Source: Astropecten irregularis (lineage: Eukaryota; Echinodermata; Asteroidea; Paxillosida; Astropectinidae). Taken from it: DNA of 64,000 nt. The stretch covers positions 15,661,662 to 15,725,661 of the forward strand of contig OZ020252.1 in the NCBI GenBank assembly GCA_963971285.1. The letters run 5' to 3'. This document shows positions 12,391 to 24,543 of the stretch, in pieces. Numbering within the stretch: the stretch's first letter is position 1; each line of letters begins with the position of its first letter. The notes under the pieces are model-generated. The model was given only the letters and a program-made list of their open reading frames with translations. It was not told the origin of the DNA and searched no databases. The position numbers were made by a program, and so were the translations under genes.

Positions 12391-14136
12391 CACCTGATAC
12401 ATGAAGGTATCATCTACATATGTGCAAGCGAAGTTGGACTTATTGGTATGATAACAAAAGGATTGATGTCTTTAGTTTTTATGCATGATAAATGTGTGGA
12501 ATTGGGCTGTCAAACACCTTAATTGGTGATAAATATTTCTTGCAATTGTTGGTGGTGTGTAATTATAGATGGAATGTTCAGTACATGTACCAATTGGTAC
12601 CTTAAATTTCACAGTGAAATGTGTCTTCATTTTAGGCATTTTGATTACTCTCAGGGGGGAAAATCCCACCTCTGACCCTAAATTCTTCCTTCATACGCCC
12701 ATACACAGCACAACCAAATCTGACCTTAAATTAAATCCTCTGGTATGTCTTCTTTCATGTCCTTGAAACAAAAGCATAGGCATGGGCAAATTCCTTTTTT
12801 AACATAAATTAAAAGGCATGTAGAATGTGTGGCACAAGCTTGTGGCTTTTACAGTATTACATGTTGTTTTACGATCTTGGCTAAGTAGCATTGTGGAAGT
12901 GTGGAAGTGGAGGTTCACTTATGTCAGTGCATGCACTCCACAGTTAACATTCTTCATTGGTGTCCATCGTGGTCTACCAGATGCTGCATCTGCAGACGGA
13001 ATACCGCAGACAGGATGACCTCACGCCCAATATCACTGAGACTCTCACAAGAGCCAATTCAGATCTTCCCTTATGTGTCATTAAAACGTTGTCAGGAAAA
13101 CTCATTGAACTTCAATCTGCAGACATAAATTGCTAATACACATGCTCAAAACATGTTCATTCACTGTTTTCAAATTCTTGAAATAATACAATTATATTCA
13201 TTGAATAGGCACAAACACACCAATTACAGGCATATATACACAAACACCGCGCCAACTTAATTATTATTGTGTTATTATCAAAACCCATCAATGATTGCTA
13301 TCATTGAGTTACAGTATCCTCATTGATATCCTGTTGTTCTTTCCTGACTTGATGCATATTAACCCAGTGGGTGTCCTTTGGACCGCACCGGTCGGCCACA
13401 GAAACCAAAAGGGTTAATTCTTACTATGGCCAGAGGATATCCTTCTGCCCGGCCTGCGACCCACTAATGGTACTACATGTAAACCCACACACGTTGGGCT
13501 ACGGTTTAGATGTAGGCCTATATCGCATATGAATTGTCAGGCCGGAATTACATAAGATCACTGCATCAACCACTTCTCTTACATTATGTACATATACCCC
13601 ATAAATGGATTAATCTGAAAGGTACACAGCAGGCACAGACATAACCAGAGCCTACCTATGGCGCCAATCAAGATGAATCCTATCTCAGAAACTACTACGT
13701 TTACACCGGGCTTATTTGCATTGCAGTGCAAATAAAAGGGACCAGTAACCCTCTACCAAGAAAAAGTCTGTGAATTATGCTTTATGAGCAAATAAGGTTT
13801 GCATTTTGAGGTTTTGTATGTGTTCTACAGTTTGCATAATTTACATTACACACACGTGTATTTAAATAGCATTCTCAAGTTCCTGTCGTAATCTGAGGTT
13901 GATCCTTCTCATCTGGTCAAGGAATAGAATTTGATTATTAAATGGAAAGGGGAAAACCTTATTATTTTTACCCCTGATGTCGTCTTTTGTCCAACTTTCA
14001 TAATAAGAAAATGTTTATTTAGGAAGTAGCATTTGAAAATGGTTCCTTTTAAGTTTGTTTTATTGGAATCCAAATGTCTAATTAGCTTTTTTTTATTTGC
14101 CACACTAATCAGTGTTGATCAGTGTTTAATTTAGAT
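12391..14136. other. Noncoding stretch, nothing recognised
   Basis: No gene or RNA supported. A slightly GC-richer patch at about 13360-13520 has no clear frame on either strand. Confidence 0.5.
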
Positions 14137-14183
14137 TGGGTGTGATTAGATTATGATTAGATTATGATTAGATTATGATTAGA
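14137..14183 (+). repeat. Tandem 11-mer (about four units)
   Basis: The unit ATTATGATTAG repeats with almost no variation about four times. Length and purity suggest a recent minisatellite-type expansion. Confidence 0.9.
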
Positions 14184-14221
14184 TTGGCCGATTCAAAAGA
14201 AGACAGCCCTCACTTGAAGGC

Positions 14222-14425
14222 ACATATCCAGTGAAGATGTAAAATAAAACAGTGAAAAGATTAAAAACATTATGTGGGAATTTGTCACCGTTTTCTCAAA
14301 AAGTGGGCACCGTGTGGGACTGCAATTTTTTTTTTACAGATGACTGTTACTGTATCTTCCTTAATATTTTTGCCCATGAATCTCCATTTCTTTGACAAAA
14401 ACCAAAGTATAACATTACCTTTAAG
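14222..14425 (+). mobile_element. TTAAAGG MITE family, partial copy
   Basis: Matches the right half of the family: AAAAAGTGGGCACCGT, CAGATGACTGTTACTGTATC and the ending CATTACCTTTAAG. The left terminal repeat is missing or too diverged to see. Confidence 0.7.
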
Positions 14426-14465
14426 ATTATTCTGAAGATTATTCTGAAGGTTCTAATGTCATCAA

Positions 14466-14542
14466 AATGATTTTTATCGTGACATCACACTTTGCTTCCA
14501 AGTAATTAAGATCAATCTTGGTGTTTTGTTGAATCAACCCTT
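14466..14542 (+). mobile_element. Partial copy of the AATTAAGATCAATCTT MITE family
   Basis: Contains GTGACATCACAC, TTGCTTCCAAGTAATTAAGA and TCAATCTTGGTG, matching the right half of the elements at 32174-32314 and 48696-48848. The end is degraded. Confidence 0.6.
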
Positions 14543-14935
14543 GGGACATAATTGCAAGATGGTATTCTCAAGGTACCCCTCAAGTGCTTGAGGAGGTAAA
14601 GGGTCAGATCTGGATCTTTTGTGGTCATGTTTGTAGGAGGTTCATGGACTGTCTGAATGCTATGGTGTGTAATTATATGTATCATCAGCTGTGGACCACA
14701 TGGATTCATTGGGATCTCTTATACTCAGCTGTTTCAACAGGAATGTTGATTCTGAGAGCGGTATTCAGGACCTTCTGACATAATGTGGGACTGCCCCTGT
14801 CTCGTGTCTCTTCTGTGATTCGGCATCTGGGTCATTCCATCTCGTCTGGGCAAAAAATATGTCATTGATGTCCCCCTGGTGACGTTAGGCATAGTTTACC
14901 TCTCCTTATTAACATTGTTAAACAATGAGGTACAG

Positions 14936-15134
14936 TGTATATTAAATTTCATTTTTTAATCAATAAATAACCACAAGAGAAAGTGTCTGAATTTTGTTAA
15001 GTCATTGGAAGGTGAATAAAGAAAAATTGACTGGAGCGGGATTCGAACTGGCTACTTCCTGTACAGTATTCAGGAGGTCGCCTGTTTTAATCCCGCTCCA
15101 ATAAATTTGTCATTGTTCACCTTTCAAATTTCAT
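14936..15134. mobile_element. Head-to-head inverted pair of partial tRNA-derived SINEs
   Basis: The left arm (about 14936-15061) is the reverse complement of the SINE seen at 41076-41222. It holds the complemented B-box GGGATTCGAACTGG and the complemented 3' body. The sequence then switches strand near 15060, and the right arm reads forward (TATTCAGGAGGTCGCCTG, then AATCCCGCTCCA and the tail). The two arms form a foldback. Either two insertions met, or a strand switch occurred during replication or reverse transcription. Confidence 0.7.
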
Positions 15135-15250
15135 TTTAATTTGAAAATACACTCTTAAGGAATGTTCTTTCATTTGTAAAAAGTGAGTATAAAGTGAATG
15201 CATTAAAATAAAAGAAGTTAATACAGGAAAACATGTATCTTGTCCCTGTT

Positions 15251-15274
15251 AACTTCACTTCACTTCACTTCACT
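15251..15274 (+). repeat. (CACTT)n microsatellite
   Basis: About four to five direct pentamer units (AACTTCACTTCACTTCACTT and on). No other feature is attached. Confidence 0.9.
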
Positions 15275-16467
15275 GTTAATTTAGCACATACTAGGCTACA
15301 TAATCAATTTTAATACTGGTACCCAAAACTTGTCCCATGCAGCCAGTCTTGACTATTCTCTGACACAAGAGGGCGCTATTTCATCTGTCTGTTAGCAGCC
15401 TGCAGTGTGATGCCTTGATATTTTCATCAGGGATGTTGAGTGGGTGCGGATGTATTGGGTGTGTGTGTGTGAGGTTGTAACTGAGATTCACACGTAAATT
15501 GGAGCCTGCCCTCATCTGTTTAGGTTGAATTGAGCTGATATCACGTGTACAATTACTGCATCTGTGTGTGGTTACATGCATATTATTCAGATTGAACGAA
15601 TTAGAGTGAATTCTGCCAAGTTATGCTTTTTTGCTTCCAGATGGTTTTGCGGAAAATCATTATTATAATGTTTGAATACATGTACACCCTTAACTGCATC
15701 TTCTTATACATTGTATATGCACATAATTGTATGTACATCTTTGCCATTTTCTTAAAATGAGACAAAATCAATCAATATATTTCTTGCAACAAATCATTTA
15801 AAACGGTCAACAGGAGATAGGTTGTTATTGGAATCTGAAAGATAATTTTGTACAAAATATTAGAAAAGCACCTTGAAATTGTGAAAACATTGGCTTTGAC
15901 TATTTTTTATAGTTACTGTACTTAAACCATTTGCCTGAAGAGCTCACTAGACTTCATTCACTTCATTCTCTGCATATTTCTTTCCTGTTTGAGGGGGACT
16001 TGGATTGTGAATGTAAATTGTACTTTCAAAGTGGATCATTGGCCAAAGGGTAATTTAAAATCAAACGAAAGTTCACAAGAATTATTTCAGTAATTTATTT
16101 TCCCTTCCAAAAGTTTCACGGACGCAAACATTTGGTCTATTATTTTTTTTTTTTTTCATGAAGCACTGGAGATTGGCTTTGGGATTCTGGTGGGCGTTGG
16201 GAAATCTCCTCCTACCTAAAGCAAGGGAAATTCACTTCCCCTGTTGGATTACAAGAGGAGGGTTAATCTTTACACTGATCTGACTAGGGGCCAGTTTTAT
16301 AGAGCGGCTTAATCACCCAATTGCTGAATAAAAATACAACAGGTTGGCCGATTCAAAATCCACATCAGCGTTAATGCAATGCTAAAATAACACCAGATTA
16401 TTACAAAGTCAAAAAACCAGCAATAAATATCGCTTGAAGATTTGGTTGGTCCTATTGTTGTTATTAA
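15275..16467. other. Noncoding stretch, nothing recognised
   Basis: No gene supported. A T-rich run occurs at about 16141-16156. Confidence 0.5.
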
Positions 16468-16700
16468 GGGCATTTACGAAACGGAGGCTCGGGCTCTGTC
16501 TCAGGCTCTGGCTCCATTTCATGAATCCATTCTGAAATAAATGGCATCCAAATAGAGGCTTTTGGCTTCGATTCGGAACTAGATTCTCTAGTTTGAAAAG
16601 GAAAAGAGAGCTTCAGCTTCAGTGAAAAACCACAACTTATATTTTCAGCATGGAGTCAGAGCTGGAGGCTGAGCCTAAGCCTCCATTTCGTAAACGCCCC
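16468..16700 (+). mobile_element. Hexamer-ended MITE, copy 2
   Basis: Left end CGAAACGGAGGCTCGGGCTC and right end GAGCCTAAGCCTCCATTTCG are inverted repeats. The internal words CTAGATTCTCTAG, TTTGAAAAGGAAAA and AACCACAACTTATATTTTCA match the other copies. The hexamers here are diverged and not expanded. Confidence 0.85.
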
Positions 16701-17230
16701 AAGTAAAAGTTTTCTCTGTGAAATTTATAACAGCATGTCATGGGGAGGAATGGTGGTGGGCATGTAGTAGCAGGGGCAAATGAATACAAACCTACTACAT
16801 GTACCAAAGTAATGGTGACTTTCACTCTCAATATTGAGGTAAACAGTTAGTTGGTCGTCCTGCCATTTTCTGAAACCAAGAGTGTAACATTTCTAGGCCT
16901 TATGTGAACACAAGAACCTTGTATTTTTGAATACCAACACATTGTACTAACATGAACACACATATAATTCCTCTTGGGAATTTAGGAATGTATACATAAG
17001 TTCATGAAATATTCGTGTCAGTTGTGGCAGGGACAAGAACAGAATTAATAGACTCCAGACTTATAAAAAAGACCCAAGTGTAGGATGACCCCGAGCTAGT
17101 TTCCCGCCTTTGTAAGGCCTGCACGAACAAGTCCATGGCTGTTTCTCATCGCAGACGAGATAATTTGTCCCATCCTTGGTTGACATCCTTGCTTCATACT
17201 GAAGCTTGGCCCAAGAGGAGGCAGACACTA

Positions 17231-17450
17231 GGGGCTTAACGAAACCAGGCTTGAGGTTAGGCTTGGGACGTATTACGCTACCGCCATTTGAGGCCCACAA
17301 AATGAAGGGATTGTGCCACATGACGAAGCCGAAGAAAGGCTCCAGCTTCACCATGTATCTCAAACCCCCTTCATTTCATTTAGGACACAAAATGATGGCA
17401 GCAAAGTAAATCCCAAGCCAAGCCTCAAGCCTCATTTCGTCAAGGCTCCC
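17231..17450. mobile_element. Palindromic MITE related to the hexamer-ended family
   Basis: The left arm includes AACGAAACCAGGCTTGAGG and GGCTTGGGA. The right arm is the complement, TCCCAAGCC, CCTCAAGCCTCATTTCGTC. An inner inverted repeat is also present (GCCATTTGAGG and ACAAAATGAAGGG against CCCTTCATTTCATTT and ATGATGGC). The ends use AGGCTT words rather than AGGCTC, so this is a sibling family or an old copy. The overlapping 100-codon frame on the minus strand is a by-product. Confidence 0.75.
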
Positions 17451-18889
17451 TGGGCCTCTCAGTCTCTAGACAGCTCGGAAAGATGCATCTATACTCAGTC
17501 AGGTGTCTTGCCTCTTTATACACACTCAGACTCTCATAATATTGGAGCAGATGAGAATAAGGTCTGTTGTTGTTCTTGGATAGGGAGGGTTCATTAGGAC
17601 ACCGTCCCTGACAGTCTAGATTGCTACGGTTCACTGCGCTATTGGGGCATAATCCTTCTGTTAGTCACGAACTATAAAATATTATGCTCTGCGTGTGTGT
17701 GTGTATGCAGCAGCTGATACTGTATTGGGGATGGAGTAGGGAAGGAAAAATAATACATGGGGCCTATATATCAGCTGCTTTGACTTTTGGGTTCAGTTAA
17801 AGTTCAGGTTGTTTTTAAAGATAATACCATTTAATGTTTATTGCTTCTTGAAATTTAAGTTGGGGAAAACAAATTGGGCATGCATTGTTTTCACTTTTGA
17901 CCATCCCATATAATCATGATTTGATAGCGTGAGAACTGTAGGATTTTGTGAGAGTTGTTTGCACTGTGATCTTGAAGCATAGCACCATGGCCTTATATAA
18001 TATAAGGCTTGATGGCCCAGCCTCGGATACTGTGCCCTAGTGATTTTGCACAGTGTTGGGATTTTGAACGTTTGTGGGAATAAAGACATTTTGTTCGTAT
18101 GGAATGACATAATATGTTGCTAGATTTTTACATGAGAAATTAATTTACCTAAATATGGTGAAATGTTAATTAATGTATGCATACTTTAAATAGCTAAGAT
18201 TGTATGCTTTGTAAGATGAGTAATTTTACAAAAATTCAAGACAACACAATGCATCCCAACTCACTGCACTGCAACACAACTCAACACAGCACAGGAAAAC
18301 TAGAAAGCAGAAAACAAAAATCTGACCAAAAGCAAAAGTTTTTCCACTTCGCTTGGAAAATTAAGCCAAAAATCCTGTACCCTTTCTGTTTCCAACTGAC
18401 AATTTTTTTTTAGCTCCATTGATTGATTGGAGTCATTCCAAGTACAATGTAGTTGAGTATCCATGTTTCATCCATGGACTCTCATACATGCAGTCGTTGT
18501 ATCCTATAATGAGTCCTACATGTAATTGCCATTGATTGCATCTTACCATTAAAGTTGCAAAATGATTTCCTAGAACTACATGTACCGGTACACGTAATTT
18601 GAAGAACAGCCTAAAAATTGTTCTTTTGATCGAACTAAATGATGATTATGTACTTAGTGCCTCTAGATTTACATAAATGGAAATTGCGTCGCAAGATATG
18701 GCAATAACTTATACTGAAATAACCCATACATATGCATACTTGCCTAATTTACTCATAATGTGAATGGAAATTGATATTTTGTTCGGCCAGCATCTGTTCT
18801 GGAATCTTGCCAGAGCATCAAACTAATAATATTTAGAAAGCCCTCCCAGTGAACAGTGTATCGTGTGTAATGTTTAGGGAACAATTTTG
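17451..18889. other. Noncoding stretch, nothing recognised
   Basis: A (TG)n run occurs at about 17694-17704. No gene or clear transposon is supported. Confidence 0.45.
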
Positions 18890-19008
18890 GATTTTAACTC
18901 AGAATTTCAGGTTTTTTTTGTACACCTGCTCTGTACAAATGTATTGGAACTTTTAAATTTCAGCTTTTTCCTTTGTGTTTTTTTGTGTGTGGTCACCCAC
19001 ATCCCTGA
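18890..19008 (+). repeat. Dispersed repeat, family A, copy 2
   Basis: Matches 1341-1465 in order: ATTTTAACTCAGAATTTCAG, CTGCTCTGTACAAA, GGAACTTTTAAATTTCAG, then a CACCCACATCCCTG word. Confidence 0.7.
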
Positions 19009-19520
19009 ATGCTTTTATGTAAGGTGATTCAGGTAGTATAACACTCATCTGAAGAGTAAAACAACAAGAAAATTCACACGCCACTGCATGCATACATGTA
19101 CTTGTAATGGCATTATACTGTCATGTATGTATTTACATTAGTTCCTGTATACATGTGCAGTACCTTGAAGTTTTACAAGTGCTCACTGGGAATCATCTAG
19201 GGGAGGGGGGGGGGGGGGTCAAAATTATAAAAAGATAATAATGCTGTGTGAAGCCTGGGGGCAAATGGCCGGATAGCGCTTAATGAAAAATGTCCAATGA
19301 GGCATGTCGCTGACACGTGAACATCCATCATCTTGAAGGTATCCAGGATCGCGATAATTTGATTGTAATTGAGCCTAGGGCGCATCTTCTTTTGTTTAAT
19401 GGTGGCTTTGGACATCCTTGGCTCATTTCTTATTATTTGTGATGAAGACACTGAAAACACTATCCTATCTTCTGTCTTCAGCTGGTTTAGAGGTTGGCCG
19501 TTCTCTTCTGGGAGCTGATT

Positions 19521-19648
19521 CTGGAGCCAATTTCATAGAGCTGCTCAGCACGAAAATTTGCTAAGCGTGACATTTCTGTCTTAATAAAAACAGGGTTAAC
19601 AACTAAGCAAATTTTTGTGCTTCGCAGCTCTATGAAATTGGCCCCTGG
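19521..19648. mobile_element. AGCTGCTTAGCAC MITE family, internally deleted copy
   Basis: Ends are CTGGAGCCAATTTCATAGAG and CTCTATGAAATTGGCCCCTG. Only 128 bases lie between the ends, against 250-270 in the other copies, and the middle is missing. The words GACATTTCTGTCTTAATAAA and CAGGGTTAACAAC are shared with the family. Confidence 0.9.
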
Positions 19649-20696
19649 TGAGGTGCATGAGCACAAAACCTGCTTAGTACCAGAAGGTTTTGCATTGATA
19701 GCAAATGCGGATTACCAGCCAAAAGTTCCCAGGCTACACGTTACTGGTAGTATATGGCTGCCTGGTATACATGTAGAACTTTCACTTTCAAGCAGCTGGT
19801 ACTCTTAGGCCCTATTCTTACTGTACCACTGCTTAATGGTTAAATAACAAACCATCTTTGCACATATTTCTTCATCAATATGTTTGTGCAAGCACATTCA
19901 CAGTGGTTTTTGCCTTTTTCATCTGCTCACATGTATGCCTTTTCTATCAGTTAGGCCTACTACTGCAGTACTATTGAAAAGGATCGACTTATTGCACAGA
20001 AGTAGGCCTACAACCTCGGCCATTGTGAACCACTATGCAGTTTGTGAGTTTGTCACTGATCATAGTTATAGCCTAGTTCATGAATTTTGTTATTTTAAAA
20101 TGGCTTTCCTTACATTACTGTGTAGTTATGAGGCTTGGAGCTTGCTATTGACCCTAATACTTCCTAATTCTCCACGATTTGCCCTGAAGTTTTGTCATGC
20201 TGTTGCTGTATGAAAAGCACCTGCATCAATAACCTACATCGGATGATGTATGTATACACCCTACAGCCTCCAAATGATTTAAGTTTCAGAAAACACACTG
20301 CAAGGCCCACAAATTTCATATAATTTTTGAGGCAACGAGTTGAAGTGATCTTGGATTGAGGATATATATTCAGTTTTAATGTGTCATGTTTTTTTTTTTG
20401 GAGATTGTGAATGCACTGTACTAGCTAGAGGGGCCCAGGGGATTTGGTGTTTGGGTTATTTGCAGAAGAGGTTTTTCCTCAGTGCAGTTAAACATCCTGG
20501 TTCCGATGACCTGGAAGTTCAGGGGAAATGTCTGATGGCTTTTACTCCCATTGACTCTTCTGATTGCCCAAGAAGTTAATATTGTGAAGATTACATTTGA
20601 ACCTTTATAAAAATCAACTCGGTGCTACTGCTCCATGTACACTGCCCTTGATGAAACCCTGCATCATGCCTGATTTTTGATCGATGCTCTTTTTTT
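19649..20696. other. Noncoding stretch, nothing recognised
   Basis: A 109-codon frame at 19884-20213 has no recognisable motif or splice context. I do not call it a gene. Confidence 0.45.
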
Positions 20697-20948
20697 TTCA
20701 AATGCTTGGAGTTAGGAGGGCCTGATGCATTTCGATCCTAACAGGATCTTTAGAAAAGCCTGACGCGTTTCGATCCAATAGCAGATCTTTATCGATAAAG
20801 ATCCTGCTAGGATCGAACGCGTCAGGCCCTCCTAACTCCAAACATTTTATAAATTTCAGGTCATTATTTTGGCTGATGAGCAGTTTGCAGCAGTTAATTA
20901 CTTGTATTGCTTTTTTTTAATGAATAAAACTGCTCATTACACCAAAAA
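20697..20948. mobile_element. GATCCTAGCAGGATC repeat family with nested palindrome
   Basis: GGAGTTAGGAGGGCCTGATG near the left end is mirrored by CAGGCCCTCCTAACTCC, with the centre at TTTATCGATAAA (about 20793). The flank CAGGTCATTATTTTGGCTGA then TGAGCAGTTTGCAGCAG marks the family. Other pieces are at 35757-35889, 43779-44157, 56612-56658 and 58690-58740. Confidence 0.75.
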
Positions 20949-21373
20949 CAGTGATTTCCCAATTAACACGACATTGTATAATTTAACCATTCCAGTGTGA
21001 CCAGACTCTTTTAGGGAGTCTTGTTGCTGTTCCGAGTTTGAATTAATTGTTGTCTGGTGTCGCGCATTTGACAATCAAGATAAGACACTGTCAACCATGA
21101 CCAGAATATCAGAGACAGGTGTTTGTATTATTGCAGTCATAAGTAAAGTGCAGATGTATACCATACATGTAATTTATAAGCTTGTCAGTGTATGAAGTTG
21201 AGACAATGAATTTGAGACCTCTGAGAGCATGGAGCTGAGACTGATCAATATAATTACATACAGTGTCCCAATGGGAGTGAATGAGACACTGTAGGCCTAT
21301 ACACACCTCAACATGAAACCATTGAGGAGTTCAGTGCCTGTGGCTGAATGGTCTAGGGGCAAAGATGTAGAGT

Positions 21374-21622
21374 CCTGGGGCCGAATTCATAGAGCTGCTT
21401 AGCACAAAAAAATTGCTTAGCACAAAAATAGCTTGCCCAATAAAACAAACCACCATCAAAAATTCCATTTGATATTCATGGTCAACGAACAACAGCCAAA
21501 GAACAATTGCAAGTGAGACACAACACACGGAAATTCGGTTGTTAATCCTGTTTTTTTTACTAAGACAGAAATGTCATGCTTAGGGAATTTTTGTGCTAAG
21601 CAGCTGTGTGAATTTGGCACCT
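21374..21622 (+). mobile_element. AGCTGCTTAGCAC MITE family, full-length copy
   Basis: Left end CCTGGGGCCGAATTCATAG, right end TGCTAAGCAGCTGTGTGAAT. The internal signature is TTGATATTCATGGTC and AACAACAGCCAAAGAACAAT. The minus-strand frame across it is shared with the copy at 55178-55425 only because the DNA repeat is shared. Confidence 0.9.
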
Positions 21623-21844
21623 GATGATCTTGCACATTGTGGGAATTGGGAGTGTTTGAAGCATCTTTGATAAAGCCACATTGTTTTTAATATTTCTATC
21701 CATATTATGAGCGAATGGTTGCCTCGACCATGCCTGTGCAGAGGACTGTGCAGAGGACGGGAGTGTTGATTTATAAATACTGCTGTGGTTTCAATAGAAA
21801 GGGGTGGGGCTGGATACTCGCCCAGGAGTTGAGAGGGTGATAAA

Positions 21845-22177
21845 TTAAAGGTACTATCATACTTTGGTAGCATACCAAAACAGAAATCTTTACAAATTTA
21901 CCTATAACTTACAGGGTATGGTGATTGCAGAAACATACTGTTAAAATTTTCTCCCTGAAATATTGTATTTATATATCCAGAAAAGAGGCAAACCAATTGA
22001 TAAAAAAATTGGTGAACAGATTTTTTAAAAAGCTTGGGCATTTTTTACTGTTTCCTCAATAAGTGGGCACCGTATGGGAGTGGTGATTTCACAGATGACT
22101 GTTACTGTATCTTTCTTGATATTTTTACCCATGGATCTGCATTTCTTTGACAATAAGCAAAGTATGATATTACCTAT
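21845..22177 (+). mobile_element. TTAAAGG MITE family, copy
   Basis: Starts TTAAAGGTACTATCATACTT and ends AAAGTATGATATTACCTAT. The internal words CCAAAACAGAAAT and CAGATGACTGTTACTGTATC are present. Near full length. Confidence 0.85.
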
Positions 22178-22504
22178 AACATAAAGTGATACATTATAAG
22201 CCCAGTGTCAAGCCAAACATCGTAAAAAGTGCATTTATTTCCTTCGTTTGATGTGTGAGGGAAAGGAAGAAATATATGAAGGGAGTATTCATGCTATGTA
22301 ACTATAATAAGCCAGTGATGATTTAGGCCTACATGTAATGGGCCCGTAGCTTACGTAGGCATTGCATAATATTAACGGTGGCATTTGTGTGTAATAGACA
22401 GACCTACAGAGGGACAGGCTAGTAGTGGTCAGTACAAAGTAGACCGATGGATGGCAATAGATTGCCTTTAAAGCTCCTAGGATCAAGCAGAACATATTGC
22501 GCAA

Positions 22505-22685
22505 CAACTAAAATGCGACGTTCACCGAACGTTCCGCTCATTCGGAGAAAAGATGACACACAGCGCAGCGGGGCCCCAGTTGAACGAACAGTTCAGTAGT
22601 GTGTGGGCGGGGCTTAATCGGCACTGCGTGGTAGAGATGTGGGTGGCATATTATATACACCTTTGATGCATTCACCGTCTGTTTG
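22505..22685 (+). promoter_or_regulatory. Weak promoter candidate: GC box then TATA-like
   Basis: A CpG-richer patch begins near 22512 with GAACGTTC. A GC box GGGCGGGGC lies at 22605-22613 and a TATA-like TTATATA at 22651-22657, about 40 bases later. A start site near 22685 would fit, but no exon with coding support follows, so this may be chance or drive a noncoding transcript. Confidence 0.25.
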
Positions 22686-24210
22686 CATGTAAACTCAGTT
22701 GGGTTGGCAGCGATGAGTTGATGACAATCCCAGTAGATTGTGTATAGGGCCTACATATTTATTGATGTAGTCAAACTCAAATATTGCAAAGGTTAGTTCT
22801 AGTTCATGTTACACTTGCATTGTGGAACGAGTTCAGGTTATTCAAGCTGATATTACTGTATCATGGTACACATATATCACATTGCAAAAATAACGTGCAC
22901 TTGACTTATTTGTAATCACACAAACATTTATACTACTTTTTGATAGTGGAAAGTAACTTCAATAGTTTTCCACTGACCATGTTACTGGCACAGTGGTGGA
23001 ATTGAGTGTTACTTTTCAGCAAAAAGAAAATAAATTGTTTATTAAAGGCCTCCTTTGACTTTAATACTACCATATAAAGAAGTCTTGCTGGAAAATATTG
23101 TTGGTTTGGATGCTACTATGCATTGAGTGGAATACCCTACACACAGCCCTCTCTCGAAGTGTGGCATGCGTAAGATAATTCACAGGGACATTTGTTTTTG
23201 GCAATGATGGGGCCCTCTTGCAGTGAATGTTCACGATTCCAAACCAACAATGTTCCTCCCCTAACCAATGATGAAGTGGCCAAGATACCAAGTGAGCACG
23301 ATTGAATGTCAGCAGACGGCTTTGAAAGGGCGTCTCTTGCCCCCTCTTGAAAAAGTCACCCTTCTTGACATTTTGAACATCTCGTCCCAGCAGGTGTATC
23401 GTGAACGAGACCAGCTTTACTGTATTAATATAACAAAATGCCAGAAGTTATACCCTCAGCTGGCAGAATGTGAACGCTAACACGTGCGTTTTACATATGT
23501 AGGCCCTAGTACACCAAGCACTGCACATGTAATGTAGGCCGATGTCCTTGACTCCATGGTGTGATGCATTGCACATGGATGACTGAATATGAGTCCAACT
23601 GAACAAGGTTCATCCATGGTTCATCACAGCACGTTTACAAGTTCTGAGTAGGTGTTGTCTTAAGAAGAAATTGCTTTATCCGGCCATGCTCCGACAGTTC
23701 TGGATGGTATTAACATTGCATGCGCATGTACAGAGTACGTGTGCATGCATTGATGTGTGTGAGTGATCTCATATTAATGTCAATGACCAGAGAGATTTCA
23801 CCACAGTGTCCTTATACTCCTCACCACAGTGACCCATCAAACCCTCATAATGGCACAACCCTTTCGTAGTAACGTTTTGATGCTTCATTCCACCACATGC
23901 ACTTTGAGTCAATGATGTACACTTGGGCTTTCATGGGTGTCCATATTGTACATCAGTAGACTTGTACCATTTGGATTATACTTGATTATATGGCAGGGTC
24001 ATTCTATGAATTTGTGGTCTGAACCTCATACGGAACCCATATTTCTGGACCTGGATTTTCTTATTTGTAGGTTTTGCTGTATACAGTCATCCTGACCATA
24101 TCTTCAAGAACACTCATTGAAGCAAGCATTGAACATTTGTCTGTACAGTAAGGACATCATATTACTCTACTGTAAATGGCAGCATTTTTCAAGCTTGTAT
24201 GTTTCACATT
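22686..24210. other. Noncoding stretch, nothing recognised
   Basis: A weak inverted pair, TTGTTGGTTTGGA near 23099 and CCAAACCAACAA near 23240, may mark another degraded palindromic element. No gene is supported. Confidence 0.4.
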
Positions 24211-24543
24211 AGGCCGAAAAAAAAAAGTGTTGTGTTGCCCTCAGCGACCGACCGTAAAATGCCAAAACTTTGGGTCGGGATTTATTTATTTATTTTTTTT
24301 TCTCCGAGTCCTTAAGTATAAAAACTCACAATTTTTTACAGAAAATGTAAGATTTGGTAGTAAAAAAGCGTGTCTCCTCAAAACGACCCAAGACCGTTGA
24401 TTTATAAGCCCTGGTGACCATACATCCTGTATTTATTCTTAAATGTTTGAAAGTCGGCCCCCCCAAAAAAAAAATTTACCGGCTGACCCCAAATTTTAAT
24501 TTTTCCACTTGAGGGCAACACAACAAATATTTGTTTTCGGCCT
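24211..24543. mobile_element. AGGCCGAAAA MITE-like element
   Basis: Left end AGGCCGAAAA with GTGTTGTGTTGCCCTCA just inside. Right end TGAGGGCAACACAACA, then TGTTTTCGGCCT. The inverted repeats are clear and total length is about 333 bases. Only one copy is seen in the window. No transposase. Confidence 0.8.

Noticed and set aside
17061-17363. 100-codon minus-strand open frame
   Set aside because: Overlaps the palindromic MITE at 17231-17450 and is a by-product of its sequence.
21331-21528. Minus-strand frame similar to one at 55044-55331
   Set aside because: The protein similarity exists only because both lie on copies of the AGCTGCTTAGCAC MITE.
22505-22570. Heat-shock-element-like GAACGTTC and TTCGGAGAA words
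   Set aside because: Spacing does not follow the five-base rule for alternating GAA/TTC units, so I do not call an HSE.
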